Positions 35,641-43,948 of a stretch of DNA of 55,424 nt are shown here, in pieces. Made by a program: the position numbers and the translations under genes. Under the pieces are notes generated by a model. That model made no database searches, was not told the DNA's origin, and saw nothing but the letters and a program-made list of their open reading frames with translations. Where the stretch lies: positions 1 through 55,424 of the forward strand of contig NZ_CAMLOV010000014.1 in assembly GCF_946481715.1 (NCBI RefSeq). The letters run 5' to 3'. The DNA comes from an uncultured Mucilaginibacter sp. GTDB taxonomy: Bacteria; Bacteroidota; Bacteroidia; Sphingobacteriales; Sphingobacteriaceae. Each line of letters starts with the position of its first letter. Within the stretch, counting starts at the first letter, position 1.

Positions 35641-35748
35641 TATTCAGTTTGTGGTAAAGCCTTGGTTAATGATATACTTTATGTGAATAGTACCCAACAA
35701 AACGGGCTGTACTTTTTATTTACCGCCGGGCTTAGCGTTACGTTTTAA
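35641..35748 (+). pseudogene. Possible C-terminal remnant of an outer-membrane barrel gene
   Basis: A 35-codon frame with no start, bounded by stops. It ends NGLYFLFTAGLSVTF, which has the alternating pattern and final phenylalanine of the last strand of an outer-membrane beta barrel. No upstream part in any frame looks coding. Chance cannot be excluded. Confidence 0.3.
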
Positions 35749-35793
35749 CAAGCAAAAGAGCAGTATAGCGCATCCGAAGTAATGCAAACAGGG

Positions 35794-36567
35794 TCAAAAT
35801 CCCTCCAGCCTGCCCTGGAAATTCCTGCCGACAGGGATCGAGACCAGGCTTTGCAGAAGCACCTTGGTGCGCTCTACCGCAATAATTTTATTTTTGGCGA
35901 TGATGTACGATTTATGTATCCGCAGAAAGTCGCCATCGGGTAATATGCTTTCGATGTATTTTAGGGTTCCCTTGGTTATTACCTTGTCGGAAGGCGTGTA
36001 AATGATGGAATAATCTTTTAACCCTTTTACGTAGGTAATATCGGCCATGCGTATTTTAACGGTTTTAGTGCCTGTTTTAAAATAAATATACTCCGGGGTT
36101 TCAGCGGCTATTTGGGGTTCATTTTCAATTGCCAGCGGAGCAGCGTTTTTTTGCTGAAACCAGTCGAGCGTTATTTTAAAGCAAACGGTAATTACCAGGT
36201 ACCAGCCCGATGTTACCATGTTATAAGGGATATTGTACCAAAACCCGCGGTGGCGAATATCGCCGATCACAAAACCGAACAAGAACATATCATAAGCGCC
36301 CTGCAAAGCCACGTATACGGCTATTGATGCAATTAAAAAAAGGGCAAAAAGCCACAGTTTCCCTTTAGCAAAAAATCGAGGTAAAAAAATGTTTAAATTC
36401 AGGTATGCAAGGCCCATCAGCATTGCTACTCTTACCGTTACACACGCCAAAAAGCTTGGCAGCCCAGCTTTATCTATCAGGTAGCGCCGTTCGTATAAAA
36501 AAAGCAGCGTTATAATTATCCAGAATAGCAACTGTGGTAAAAGGCCTGTCCATTTTATTTTACTCAT
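35794..36567 (-). CDS. Membrane-anchored LytTR DNA-binding regulator
   Basis: A 257-residue protein with four likely membrane helices (about 10-25, 40-60, 72-92 and 117-135), a short linker and a C-terminal LytTR DNA-binding domain (about 157-255; YIYFKTGTKTVKIRMADITYVKGLKDYSIIYT... LRIHKSYIIAKNKI). The membrane part resembles the N-terminus of LytS/YehU-type sensor kinases of Bacteroidota, but the kinase and receiver domains are absent. It is thus a one-component regulator that would bind its promoter while tethered to the membrane. It is divergent from the lone receiver gene, with 313 bases between. The signal sensed is unknown. Confidence 0.85.
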   Translation of the reverse strand: MSKIKWTGLLPQLLFWIIITLLFLYERRYLIDKAGLPSFLACVTVRVAMLMGLAYLNLNIFLPRFFAKGKLWLFALFLIASIAVYVALQGAYDMFLFGFVIGDIRHRGFWYNIPYNMVTSGWYLVITVCFKITLDWFQQKNAAPLAIENEPQIAAETPEYIYFKTGTKTVKIRMADITYVKGLKDYSIIYTPSDKVITKGTLKYIESILPDGDFLRIHKSYIIAKNKIIAVERTKVLLQSLVSIPVGRNFQGRLEGF

Positions 36568-36880
36568 ATCCTTTCAGGGTATCGCGTAAGTAAAAGTAAG
36601 CGATTAACCGTTAACTACAATTTACAACGAATGGCGTTGGCCTATTAAAATTTGCATTCATCTACTAAATGTTTTTTGCTGTATAATGCGCTCAAATTGC
36701 AGCATCAAAAATAAAGTGTTGTGAAGAGGCAAAACGTATTGCCGCGGTATCCCCCGGGCACGCTGGGCTTGCTGCAACGGCCAAGATGGGTTGATCAATA
36801 AAGGGCACACTTTGACCGGGAAATAAAACCGAAGTCTAATTGCGGCATGGGCTTTGCATAACCTATTGAAATACACAGCC
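36568..36880. other. Divergent intergenic region (LytTR regulator / receiver)
   Basis: About 310 bases with no gene. It should hold the promoters of both flanking regulators. No clean TAnnTTTG box, and no convincing pair of direct LytTR-type repeats, was identified by eye. Confidence 0.4.
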
Positions 36881-37246
36881 ATGAACAAGAAGATATTGAT
36901 AGTAGACGATAATGAGCTGATTACAGAGGTGATGAGCTATATACTAACCAACAATGGCTATGATGTTACCACGCTAAACACCGGAGATGGTGTGGTGGAC
37001 CAAATAAAAGATACACAGCCCGACCTGGTAATAATGGATATCATGCTCCCGGGAGTAGATGGACGTGATATTTGCCGCATTATTAAACATAACAAAGCAA
37101 CCCAAAATTTACCGGTTATCATATGCTCGGGTAATGATGATATCGAATCGGCATTGAAACAAGAAGGCGCGCCTAACGATGTGCTGCCCAAGCCATTTGA
37201 TATGACGGTATTGCTTGATAAAGTAGAGCATCAACTGGCGGCTTAA
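36881..37246 (+). CDS. Stand-alone response regulator receiver protein
   Basis: A 121-residue receiver domain with no output domain (CheY/Spo0F-like). Acidic pocket Asp9-Asp10, phospho-acceptor Asp53 (LVIMDIMLPG), Ser83 (IICSGND) and Lys104 (LPKPF) are all in place. ATG 36881 begins MNKKILIVDD; the frame opens nine codons earlier but without a good start. Its kinase is not in the window. A shared terminator follows between it and the BlaR1-like gene. Confidence 0.92.
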   Translation: MNKKILIVDDNELITEVMSYILTNNGYDVTTLNTGDGVVDQIKDTQPDLVIMDIMLPGVDGRDICRIIKHNKATQNLPVIICSGNDDIESALKQEGAPNDVLPKPFDMTVLLDKVEHQLAA

Positions 37247-37264
37247 CGCCCCAATTGATTAAAC

Positions 37265-37299
37265 AAAAAGCGCCATGGAGGCATCCCTTGGCGCTTTTT
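37265..37299. terminator. Bidirectional terminator
   Basis: An 11-base stem (AAAAAGCGCCA with TGGCGCTTTTT) between the convergent receiver and BlaR1-like genes; the A/T tracts serve both strands. Confidence 0.85.
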
Positions 37300-37314
37300 G
37301 CGGTTTACGAATTC

Positions 37315-39507
37315 TTAAAAAGCTGCTTTAAGCGTGATATATTTACCAATATCATCCGATTTAAAGCCTTTCTCTTTCATTTGGGTAACGTACTCTGGTG
37401 TTATCCCCATTGCTTTTAACGAACTCGCCTGATCCAATGAAATATTATAGCCAATATCCTTAAAGCCCTTTAAAAACTGCGGAGTTACGCCCAATGCTTT
37501 AAGTCCGCTGGCGTTATCGATGCTAATATCTCCGTATCCGGCGTTTTTAAACCCGTTTAGGTATTCGGGGGTGATGGCTAATGCTTTTAACGATGAGGCT
37601 TGTTCTACCGATAATTGTTTATAGCCTGCCGCCTTAAAGCTGCTCATAAATTCCGGTGTGATGCCCAGCGCTTTTAGCGATACCAGGTTGTCTGCCGAGA
37701 GATGGTTATAGCCCGCTGCCTTAAAGCCCCGGATATAATCCCCGTCTACACCAACGGCTTTCATGCTGGTTAGCTTACCAGGCGAGATGTTGGTGTAGCC
37801 TTCCCTTTTTAAAGCGTTGATATAAGCATCGTCTACATTAAGCGCTTTAAATGCAACCATGTCATCATCAGAGGCATCATTTTTTACAACGCCGGGTTTT
37901 CCGTTTGCTGCCTTAAATTTGCTGATGTATTTGCCATCGATACCCTGTGCTTTAAAACTGATCAGTTTGTCCCAGCTCACTTTGGGGTAACCAGCTTTTT
38001 GTATTTCGGCAATAAACGCACCACTAATACCCAGTGCCTTACCACTTATCAAGTCCTGTAGGTTAATATTAGGATAACCGTTTTGCTTCATCGATTTGAT
38101 GTAGGCCTCATCAACCCCGAGTGCAGAGCAGGCTATTACGTCATCTTTAGAAGGGTTTTTATAGCCATTGTTTTTCAGCATCGCAACAAAGCTCTTCTTG
38201 ATGTTCAGAAAGAAAAACGCCATGTCATCATTGCTGCTGATGCCTGTTATACCCTCGCTTTGCAGGTAGCTTTTGTAAGAAGCATCCGGTGTGAATTTAT
38301 ATTTACCTGCGCCTTTGGTGCCATCAAACCTGCCGGTGAATTGCATAGTGCCTGCTTCCCGCACCAGTTTAAACGAACCTTCCTGCCCCATTGGCAATGC
38401 GGTAAACTCGCTCACCAGGAAATTGGAATTACTCAGGTTGTTGTTTTCGTTGTCGTCGTAAAGCCTCATATCCAGTTTACTGCCCTTTATGATTGCTTTC
38501 CAGTTTCCTTCGTTACGGGTAGCAATGTTTATCTCGGGCTTTACAACCGGTTTAATAGCCTGGGCCGCACTTGAAGCGGCAGGCTCATTTAGGGCACATA
38601 CCAAAAATGCCATCATGGGCACCAGGAAAAGGTATTTCCAGGCGGTATGTATGTTTGATCTTTTTGCGTTCATCATAACAATTCGTTTTTTTAAAAGTGA
38701 TTGATTATAGTTGGTTGTTATTCTTAGCGATAAATTAGGGACCGATACTTTAAGCAGGTTCATTTGGTAATCGGCCCGTTCTACAGTAGCATCGTGTAGT
38801 ACCTCGTTGTCTGCCAGGTATTCCAAATTGCTCTCCACTTCTTTGCGGTACAGCCAGGCAAAGGGGTTAAACCACTGGAATGCCAGCATCAGTTCGGCAA
38901 TCAGCAGGTCCAGGCTGTGGCCCTGTTTTATGTGTATCTTCTCGTGCAGCAGTATCTGGTTAAAGGTTTCCGGCTCGTACTTGGTGGGGTTGATGAAAAT
39001 ATTGTTCCCGAAACTGCAAGGCGCTTTATCATCATCCAGCTCTACAATGCGGAACTGCCCATCCACAATTACCGGCTTACGGTATGCCTGCAAAAGCAGC
39101 ACGCACACCTGTAGCAATAAATTGGCGCCAAAAGCAACCACCCCAAACCAATACAAGTAAAACGCCCACTTGATGATGCGCTGGAATAATGGCGTTTGCG
39201 GCTCGGCCGATTGGGTGGTTTTTACCGCGGTTGATGCCTTTTGTGGTGGGCTGTAACGCTCTGCCGGCGTAATCTGCGGCAAATGGATAGCTATAACCGG
39301 GATGTTTTCTGTAGCAGCCGGCTTTGGGCTTTCCCTAAGCGCCCATTGCTGTGGTACCTGTATCAGTGGCAGCAAAAAGGCCATAGCAAGGCAGCCCAAC
39401 AGGATAACCCGGTTAAGGCGGTAATAGGTTTCTTTTTGCAGCAACAGCTTATAAAACAACAGGCAAATGGCCAGCAGCAGGGCCACGTGTAATACGTATG
39501 GTATCAT
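37315..39507 (-). CDS. BlaR1-like M56 peptidase with ten C-terminal sensor-like repeats
   Basis: A 730-residue membrane zinc peptidase of the BlaR1/MecR1 type. Membrane helices lie at about 4-23, 34-52, 111-140 and 288-305, and the metal motif is His188-Glu-Lys-Ile-His192 (LLHEKIH) with a likely third ligand at Glu229 (NLEYLAD). In BlaR1 a penicillin-binding domain follows the last helix. Here there is instead a small beta-rich part (about 325-420) and about ten repeats of about 29 residues (430-730) with consensus ALGITPEYIxxFKxAGYxxLSxDxxxSLK. The start overlaps the blaI-like stop by four bases, so the pair is co-translated. It presumably cuts the BlaI-like repressor when the repeats sense a signal; the ligand is unknown. 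Confidence 0.88.
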   Translation of the reverse strand: MIPYVLHVALLLAICLLFYKLLLQKETYYRLNRVILLGCLAMAFLLPLIQVPQQWALRESPKPAATENIPVIAIHLPQITPAERYSPPQKASTAVKTTQSAEPQTPLFQRIIKWAFYLYWFGVVAFGANLLLQVCVLLLQAYRKPVIVDGQFRIVELDDDKAPCSFGNNIFINPTKYEPETFNQILLHEKIHIKQGHSLDLLIAELMLAFQWFNPFAWLYRKEVESNLEYLADNEVLHDATVERADYQMNLLKVSVPNLSLRITTNYNQSLLKKRIVMMNAKRSNIHTAWKYLFLVPMMAFLVCALNEPAASSAAQAIKPVVKPEINIATRNEGNWKAIIKGSKLDMRLYDDNENNNLSNSNFLVSEFTALPMGQEGSFKLVREAGTMQFTGRFDGTKGAGKYKFTPDASYKSYLQSEGITGISSNDDMAFFFLNIKKSFVAMLKNNGYKNPSKDDVIACSALGVDEAYIKSMKQNGYPNINLQDLISGKALGISGAFIAEIQKAGYPKVSWDKLISFKAQGIDGKYISKFKAANGKPGVVKNDASDDDMVAFKALNVDDAYINALKREGYTNISPGKLTSMKAVGVDGDYIRGFKAAGYNHLSADNLVSLKALGITPEFMSSFKAAGYKQLSVEQASSLKALAITPEYLNGFKNAGYGDISIDNASGLKALGVTPQFLKGFKDIGYNISLDQASSLKAMGITPEYVTQMKEKGFKSDDIGKYITLKAAF

Positions 39508-39866
39508 TTCTTGTTGGATTTGATGAGGGTTAATATTTCTTCCAGTTCGGTTTCTGATATCTTTTCTTCCTTGGCAAAGAAGGCCAGCATGCTTGGGTAC
39601 GAGTTATCAAAGTATTGGCTTACAATATCTTTCATTGCATGTTTTTGGTATTCCTCGCGGGATATTTTGGGGTAGTAATTGTAGATGTTGCCCACCGCCT
39701 CGTGGTCCAAAAAGCCCTTTTCCTCGAGTATTTTTACCATCGTGGCTACCGAGTTGTAATGTGGCTTCGGGTCCGGCAGTTCGGGGATGATCTCTTTGAT
39801 ATATGCTTTTCCGAGGCTCCAGAAAGCCTGCATTATTTGTTCTTCGCGCTTGGCCAGTTTTTGCAT
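39504..39866 (-). CDS. BlaI/MecI/CopY family repressor
   Basis: A 120-residue winged-helix repressor of the BlaI family: LAKREEQIMQAFWSLGKAYIKEIIPELPDPKPHYNSVATMVKILEEKGFLDHE carries the DNA-binding helices (about 3-56), and the C-terminal half (about 65-118) the dimerisation helices. In this family the paired M56 peptidase cleaves the repressor between the two halves. It overlaps the peptidase gene by four bases and is preceded by a large inverted repeat that fits its own operator. It probably represses its own operon. Confidence 0.93.
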   Translation of the reverse strand: MQKLAKREEQIMQAFWSLGKAYIKEIIPELPDPKPHYNSVATMVKILEEKGFLDHEAVGNIYNYYPKISREEYQKHAMKDIVSQYFDNSYPSMLAFFAKEEKISETELEEILTLIKSNKK

Positions 39867-39884
39867 TATTTTAATAATTATAAC

Positions 39885-39892
39885 GCAAGCTA
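39885..39892 (-). promoter_or_regulatory. Variant -7 box TAGCTTGC (blaI-like operon)
   Basis: Resembles TAnnTTTG with a TTGC end, 18 bases before the repressor ATG and two bases from the operator, so a bound repressor would block it. Confidence 0.35.
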
Positions 39893-39893
39893 C

Positions 39894-39929
39894 TACTAAT
39901 CAATTAGTATTGCAACTAATTGATTAGTA
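39894..39929. promoter_or_regulatory. BlaI-type double operator
   Basis: Exact 15-base inverted arms (39894-39908 with 39915-39929) around a six-base spacer. Each arm is itself a dyad, TACTAAT-NN-ATTAGTA (the second with one mismatch, AACTAAT). Two adjacent dyads upstream of an autorepressor gene are what BlaI-family dimers use. Confidence 0.8.
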
Positions 39930-40162
39930 TTAGTATAGAAGAATTTGTAAATTGCTCTAAATCAGCGACATAAAATTTATTTTAAAATCCCGCGCTTGAA
40001 TTTTTCCATGGGATTTCGGAAAAAAGCAGCGGTGCATTTATGTGGAAAGATGGGCATATTTGGCAAAAAAGAGGCCACAAAAACAAACCTAAAGCGCAAA
40101 AAAAATCAAATTTGTGTCAATGTGACGCGGGGTGGATAAAAAGCTATAGCACCACGCAAATT

Positions 40163-42898
40163 TTACGGCTGGAAAATACTCTTGGCCTTTGTTATCGTTT
40201 TTTCCAGATCGATCCCCTCGCCTAAGACACCTTTAAACAGGTCCCCTTCTTTTTTGAGGCGGGCAACGGAATTGTGTATGGTGAAATGCTTCATGGTGAG
40301 CCCCGGTTTTACCTCGTCCCAATGCAATGGCATAGATACCGTTGCGCCGGGTTTTGGGCGGAGCGAATAGGGACCCGCGATGGTAGCACCCGGGCGGTTC
40401 TGTAAAAAATCGAGGTACATTTTGCCGTTGCGGTTTTTTACCATCCGCTCCAGCGTGGTATAATCCGGTATTTGCTGGTGTACAATGTTTACAACCAGGC
40501 GGGCAAACATCTGCGATTGGTCGTAATCGTATTTAGCGCCCAGCGGGATATAAATATGCATACCGGTAGAGCCGGATGTTTTGCAATAGGAAGGTACATC
40601 GATGGCATCCAGCACCTTTTTTACTTCCAATGCCGCTTCTATCACCTGGTCGAAAGTATTCTTATCGGGGTCGAGGTCGATGATGCAATAATCGGGGTTA
40701 TCCGGCGACTGCACCCGGCTAAACCAGGGGTTCATTTCTATACAACCGAGGGAAGCCATCCAAAGCAAAGTCGCTTCGTCATGCCCGACCAAATAATCCT
40801 TATCCTCGCCATCGCTGGTGGTGTAGGGGAATGTTTTCACCCAATCGGGCGATTTTCCCTTTACATCCTTTTGGTAAAAACTCGGCCCATGTATGCCACC
40901 CGGGAAACGGTTAAGCGATTGCGGCCTATCTTTCAGGTAAGGCAAAATATATTCGGCAACCTGGTAGTAGTAATTGAACATGTCCCGCTTGGTGATTCCG
41001 TCCTCGGGCCAGTAACCTTTGCTCAGGTTGGTGAACTTCAGGTCGTGCCCGCAAATTTTCTTTACCTGTGTTTCTTCCTTGGGGTTTAGCAGGGTGCGTT
41101 TGGCAGATTCCTTTGGCGCTTTTACAAGTTCGTTCTTTGCCTTTTTCGCTGTTTGTTTTGGGGATGCTTCCTCTTCTACCACCTCATCGGTATGTGCTTC
41201 GGTCTCCCTTACCACCTCCTTTGCTTTTTTATCGTCGCGCATGCCCTGGAACGAGGGGTGCCGGAAAACACCATCGCTGGTAACTTCAGCAAAACTTACT
41301 TCGCAAACCAGTTCGGGTTTTAACCAGGTGGCTTTTGCCTTTGGCGGGTTAGGACGGAACCGGGATGGCTTATTCACATCCGGTTCGCTCTCAAAAGGTG
41401 TTTTATCGGTTATAAGTGGTTTAAAAGCCGCCATCATTTCTTTTTGCAGCTTATCAGAAAAGCCGGTACCTACTTTGCCTACGTATTGAAACCGGCCGTC
41501 TTCGTAAACACCCAGTAACAGCGAGCTGAACTGCTTGGCTGTGCCCTCGTTTTTGGTGAAGCCGCCTATCACAACCTCCTGCCGCTTATTTATTTTTATC
41601 TTCAACCAATCCTTCGACCGGTTATCCGCAAGGTAAGGGCTGTTTGCCTTTTTTGCCATTATCCCCTCCAACCCTGCTTTTTCGGCGGCGGCAAAAAACT
41701 CCAGCCCGTTAGCCGTAAATACCTGGCTTTGGCGGATGCGGTCATCATCCGTTGGCAGTACTTCTTTTAATATCGCCTGGCGCTGTGTAAGCGGCAAATC
41801 CATCAGGTTTTTACCCTCGTACCATAACAGGTCGAAAACGTAAAGCATCAGTTCGCCATCGGCCTCGCTGCGCCAGTTTTGCAGGGCGCCGAAGTTTGAT
41901 ACGCCATTATCGTTCGATACCAGGATCTCTCCGTCAATCACGGCGTTTATTTTCCAGCTTTCCAGCAGTTGGGTTATGGGGTAATATTTTTCGTTGAAGG
42001 ATTTGTTGTTGCGCGATAGCAGCTGCACCTCGCCCTTGTTTATAAAGCCAAGGGTGCGGTAACCGTCCCATTTTATTTCGTAAACCCAGTCCGGGTCGTC
42101 AAAGGGTGCATCAACCAGGGTAGCCAGCATGGGTTTCATGCCGGTGGGTATCTTGCCCTTAGGCGCTTTTTTCAGCAGGGCCTCCACGTCTACCTCATCG
42201 GCGGGCTGCGTTTCCGCTACAGCATCTTCAAGCTTTTCTACCGGGAGTTTTTTTTTAAGCCCTTTCTTTGGCTTTTCTTCTTCTATATCTTCCTCGTGCC
42301 CGTGCTGCCAAACCTTATCGCCGGTTTTTTCCATGCTCTCAATGGTTTTGCCGGAGAGTACGGATTTATCTTTTTTAGTAATGTCTTTTTCAGAGGCGAA
42401 ATCATCTTTGTGTTTTATCAGCAACCAGCCATTTTCGCCCATGCCGTGGGTTTTTACAAGGGCATACTCGCCTTCCAGTTTTTCGCCATGGAGCTTTATT
42501 TTTAGCGAGCCATCCTTAAGCTGCTTTAGCAGGTGTTTTTCCTGAGCTTTTTTACCTTTTATTTCTTCTATGGGTTCGTAGGTGCCTTCGTCCCATACAA
42601 TTACGGTGCCGCCGCCGTACTCGCCTTTGGGTATTAGCCCTTCAAACAAGCGGTAGTCGTACGGGTGGTCCTCCACCATCATGGCCAGCCGCTTGTTTTT
42701 GGGGTCTGTTGAGGGGCCTTTGGGTACGGCCCAGCTTTTTAGTACACCTTCCATTTCCAGCCTGAAATCGTAATGCAGCCGCGACGCATCGTGCTTTTGT
42801 ATCACAAAATGCAGTTTATCCTTATCCTTGCTTTTACCGGCCTTTGGTTCGGCTGTTTTGGTAAAATCCCGTTTCTCGGCATACTTTTCCAGGCTCAT
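40163..42898 (-). CDS. ligD: Multidomain ATP-dependent DNA ligase LigD
   Basis: A 911-residue non-homologous end-joining enzyme. Domain order is phosphoesterase (about 1-165; RLHYDFRLE and GEYGGGTVIVWDEG), a charged linker, ATP ligase (about 250-545; nucleotidyl lysine K276 in YEIKWDGYR), linker, then polymerase/primase (about 625-905; DLDPD metal site). It trims, fills and seals double-strand breaks with Ku. No ku gene is in this window, although many bacteria place it next to ligD. A DUF3606 mini-gene lies four bases upstream. The order PE-LIG-POL differs from the mycobacterial POL-PE-LIG. Confidence 0.96.
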   Translation of the reverse strand: MSLEKYAEKRDFTKTAEPKAGKSKDKDKLHFVIQKHDASRLHYDFRLEMEGVLKSWAVPKGPSTDPKNKRLAMMVEDHPYDYRLFEGLIPKGEYGGGTVIVWDEGTYEPIEEIKGKKAQEKHLLKQLKDGSLKIKLHGEKLEGEYALVKTHGMGENGWLLIKHKDDFASEKDITKKDKSVLSGKTIESMEKTGDKVWQHGHEEDIEEEKPKKGLKKKLPVEKLEDAVAETQPADEVDVEALLKKAPKGKIPTGMKPMLATLVDAPFDDPDWVYEIKWDGYRTLGFINKGEVQLLSRNNKSFNEKYYPITQLLESWKINAVIDGEILVSNDNGVSNFGALQNWRSEADGELMLYVFDLLWYEGKNLMDLPLTQRQAILKEVLPTDDDRIRQSQVFTANGLEFFAAAEKAGLEGIMAKKANSPYLADNRSKDWLKIKINKRQEVVIGGFTKNEGTAKQFSSLLLGVYEDGRFQYVGKVGTGFSDKLQKEMMAAFKPLITDKTPFESEPDVNKPSRFRPNPPKAKATWLKPELVCEVSFAEVTSDGVFRHPSFQGMRDDKKAKEVVRETEAHTDEVVEEEASPKQTAKKAKNELVKAPKESAKRTLLNPKEETQVKKICGHDLKFTNLSKGYWPEDGITKRDMFNYYYQVAEYILPYLKDRPQSLNRFPGGIHGPSFYQKDVKGKSPDWVKTFPYTTSDGEDKDYLVGHDEATLLWMASLGCIEMNPWFSRVQSPDNPDYCIIDLDPDKNTFDQVIEAALEVKKVLDAIDVPSYCKTSGSTGMHIYIPLGAKYDYDQSQMFARLVVNIVHQQIPDYTTLERMVKNRNGKMYLDFLQNRPGATIAGPYSLRPKPGATVSMPLHWDEVKPGLTMKHFTIHNSVARLKKEGDLFKGVLGEGIDLEKTITKAKSIFQP

Positions 42899-42902
42899 GG
42901 TG

Positions 42903-43076
42903 TTACTTGTTAAGGTATGTTTTAACTTTTTCTACCGATGTGCCTGCGGCTTTTACTGCTTCGCGCAATTCATCCCGGCTTATGCCAAGTGTTTCGCTCC
43001 AGTACTGCAGCTCGTAATCCTCGTTCACGTTTATCAGGTCCCTGTCAGGGGCGCCTACTTGCTGTTTGTTATCCAT
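42903..43076 (-). CDS. DUF3606 small protein
   Basis: A 57-residue acidic helical protein with the DUF3606 pattern: DRDLINVNEDYELQYWSETLG (about 11-31), SRDELREAVKAAGTS and VEKVKTYLNK at the end. Such small proteins occur widely near stress and repair genes and have no known function. It begins at ATG 43076 and ends four bases before the ligD start, so the two should be one transcript; no other gene is close upstream. A role with LigD is only suggested by this pairing. Confidence 0.85.
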   Translation of the reverse strand: MDNKQQVGAPDRDLINVNEDYELQYWSETLGISRDELREAVKAAGTSVEKVKTYLNK

Positions 43077-43386
43077 GGTTTTATGTATTTGGTTAATGAA
43101 TTATTAACACCTTAGCAACCACATGGTTTGAAAGAAATTTAATTAGCAGGAAAATTGCCGGGCGCGGGTATAGGTGTAAGGGGCAAGGTTGTCTGCTTTG
43201 CCTGCCTAGCGCCACCTAAAAACATTTTACAGGCGGACGAATCTATGCTTGCTTTAACAACCGGTAGACTCCAATTTATTAAATGATGGCTGCCGGCGCA
43301 AAAGTTTTTGAAGAATTTAGCGGCAAAAAAAAACGCCGTAAAAAATTACGGCGTTGAAATACTATAAGGGGGTTATTAGGGACGGC
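43077..43386. other. Gap upstream of the DUF3606-ligD operon
   Basis: About 310 bases with the terminator at 43325-43355 and presumably the promoter of DUF3606-ligD near 43080-43130. No gene or other repeat was recognised. Confidence 0.45.
43325..43355 (-). terminator. Terminator of the small membrane protein gene
   Basis: Read on the minus strand: AACGCCGTAA, a short loop, TTACGGCGTT, then a run of T. It lies about 30 bases after the stop of the gene at 43387. Confidence 0.8.
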
Positions 43387-43767
43387 CTAAATAAAGCTAA
43401 GCCCGCAAGCTATAAATACATTGCATAACAGGGCAATAGAGCAAATATTAACGTTGCGGCGGGTGCTAACATGTGCCATTTGTACGTTTACTTTTTTAAA
43501 CCATTTGTTGTTTAACAAAATAAAATGATTGGCTATAAGGAAAAGGACAGCACCTGAAACAATAGCTACGCATACGCCCATCCCAAGTGTCACTAAATGC
43601 CCTTTTATCATCAGTTTTGTTAACAACATGGCGTTGGTAAGCAATACCACCAGCAAAAAGCTCACGTTGAACATCGATTTAAATTGGGGTAAGCTTTTAC
43701 CCTGCCCGAAGTTTTTAAAGTTCCACCTGTAAAACGATACATAAATGGATTGATAGGCTTTTTGCAT
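43387..43767 (-). CDS. Small membrane protein, unknown
   Basis: A 126-residue protein with three likely membrane helices (about 34-52, 60-83 and 105-124) and a basic N-terminal region rich in aromatic residues. No family is recognised. It has its own terminator and stands alone. The C-terminal helix contains three cysteines. Function unknown. Confidence 0.65.
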   Translation of the reverse strand: MQKAYQSIYVSFYRWNFKNFGQGKSLPQFKSMFNVSFLLVVLLTNAMLLTKLMIKGHLVTLGMGVCVAIVSGAVLFLIANHFILLNNKWFKKVNVQMAHVSTRRNVNICSIALLCNVFIACGLSFI

Positions 43768-43948
43768 AATGTGTGGTGTTTAAGTGTTAATAGATAAGTA
43801 CCGCTTATTAGACTGTACCTTTTATTAAATAGTTTAACGTGTTACTGTTTGTTTTGTTACGCAAAGTAAAATTAAATTTTGAGAAAGGCAACTTTTTCCA
43901 TATTATAATTTTATTATTAGCTTTATTAAAACAGTAGACATTCGATTT

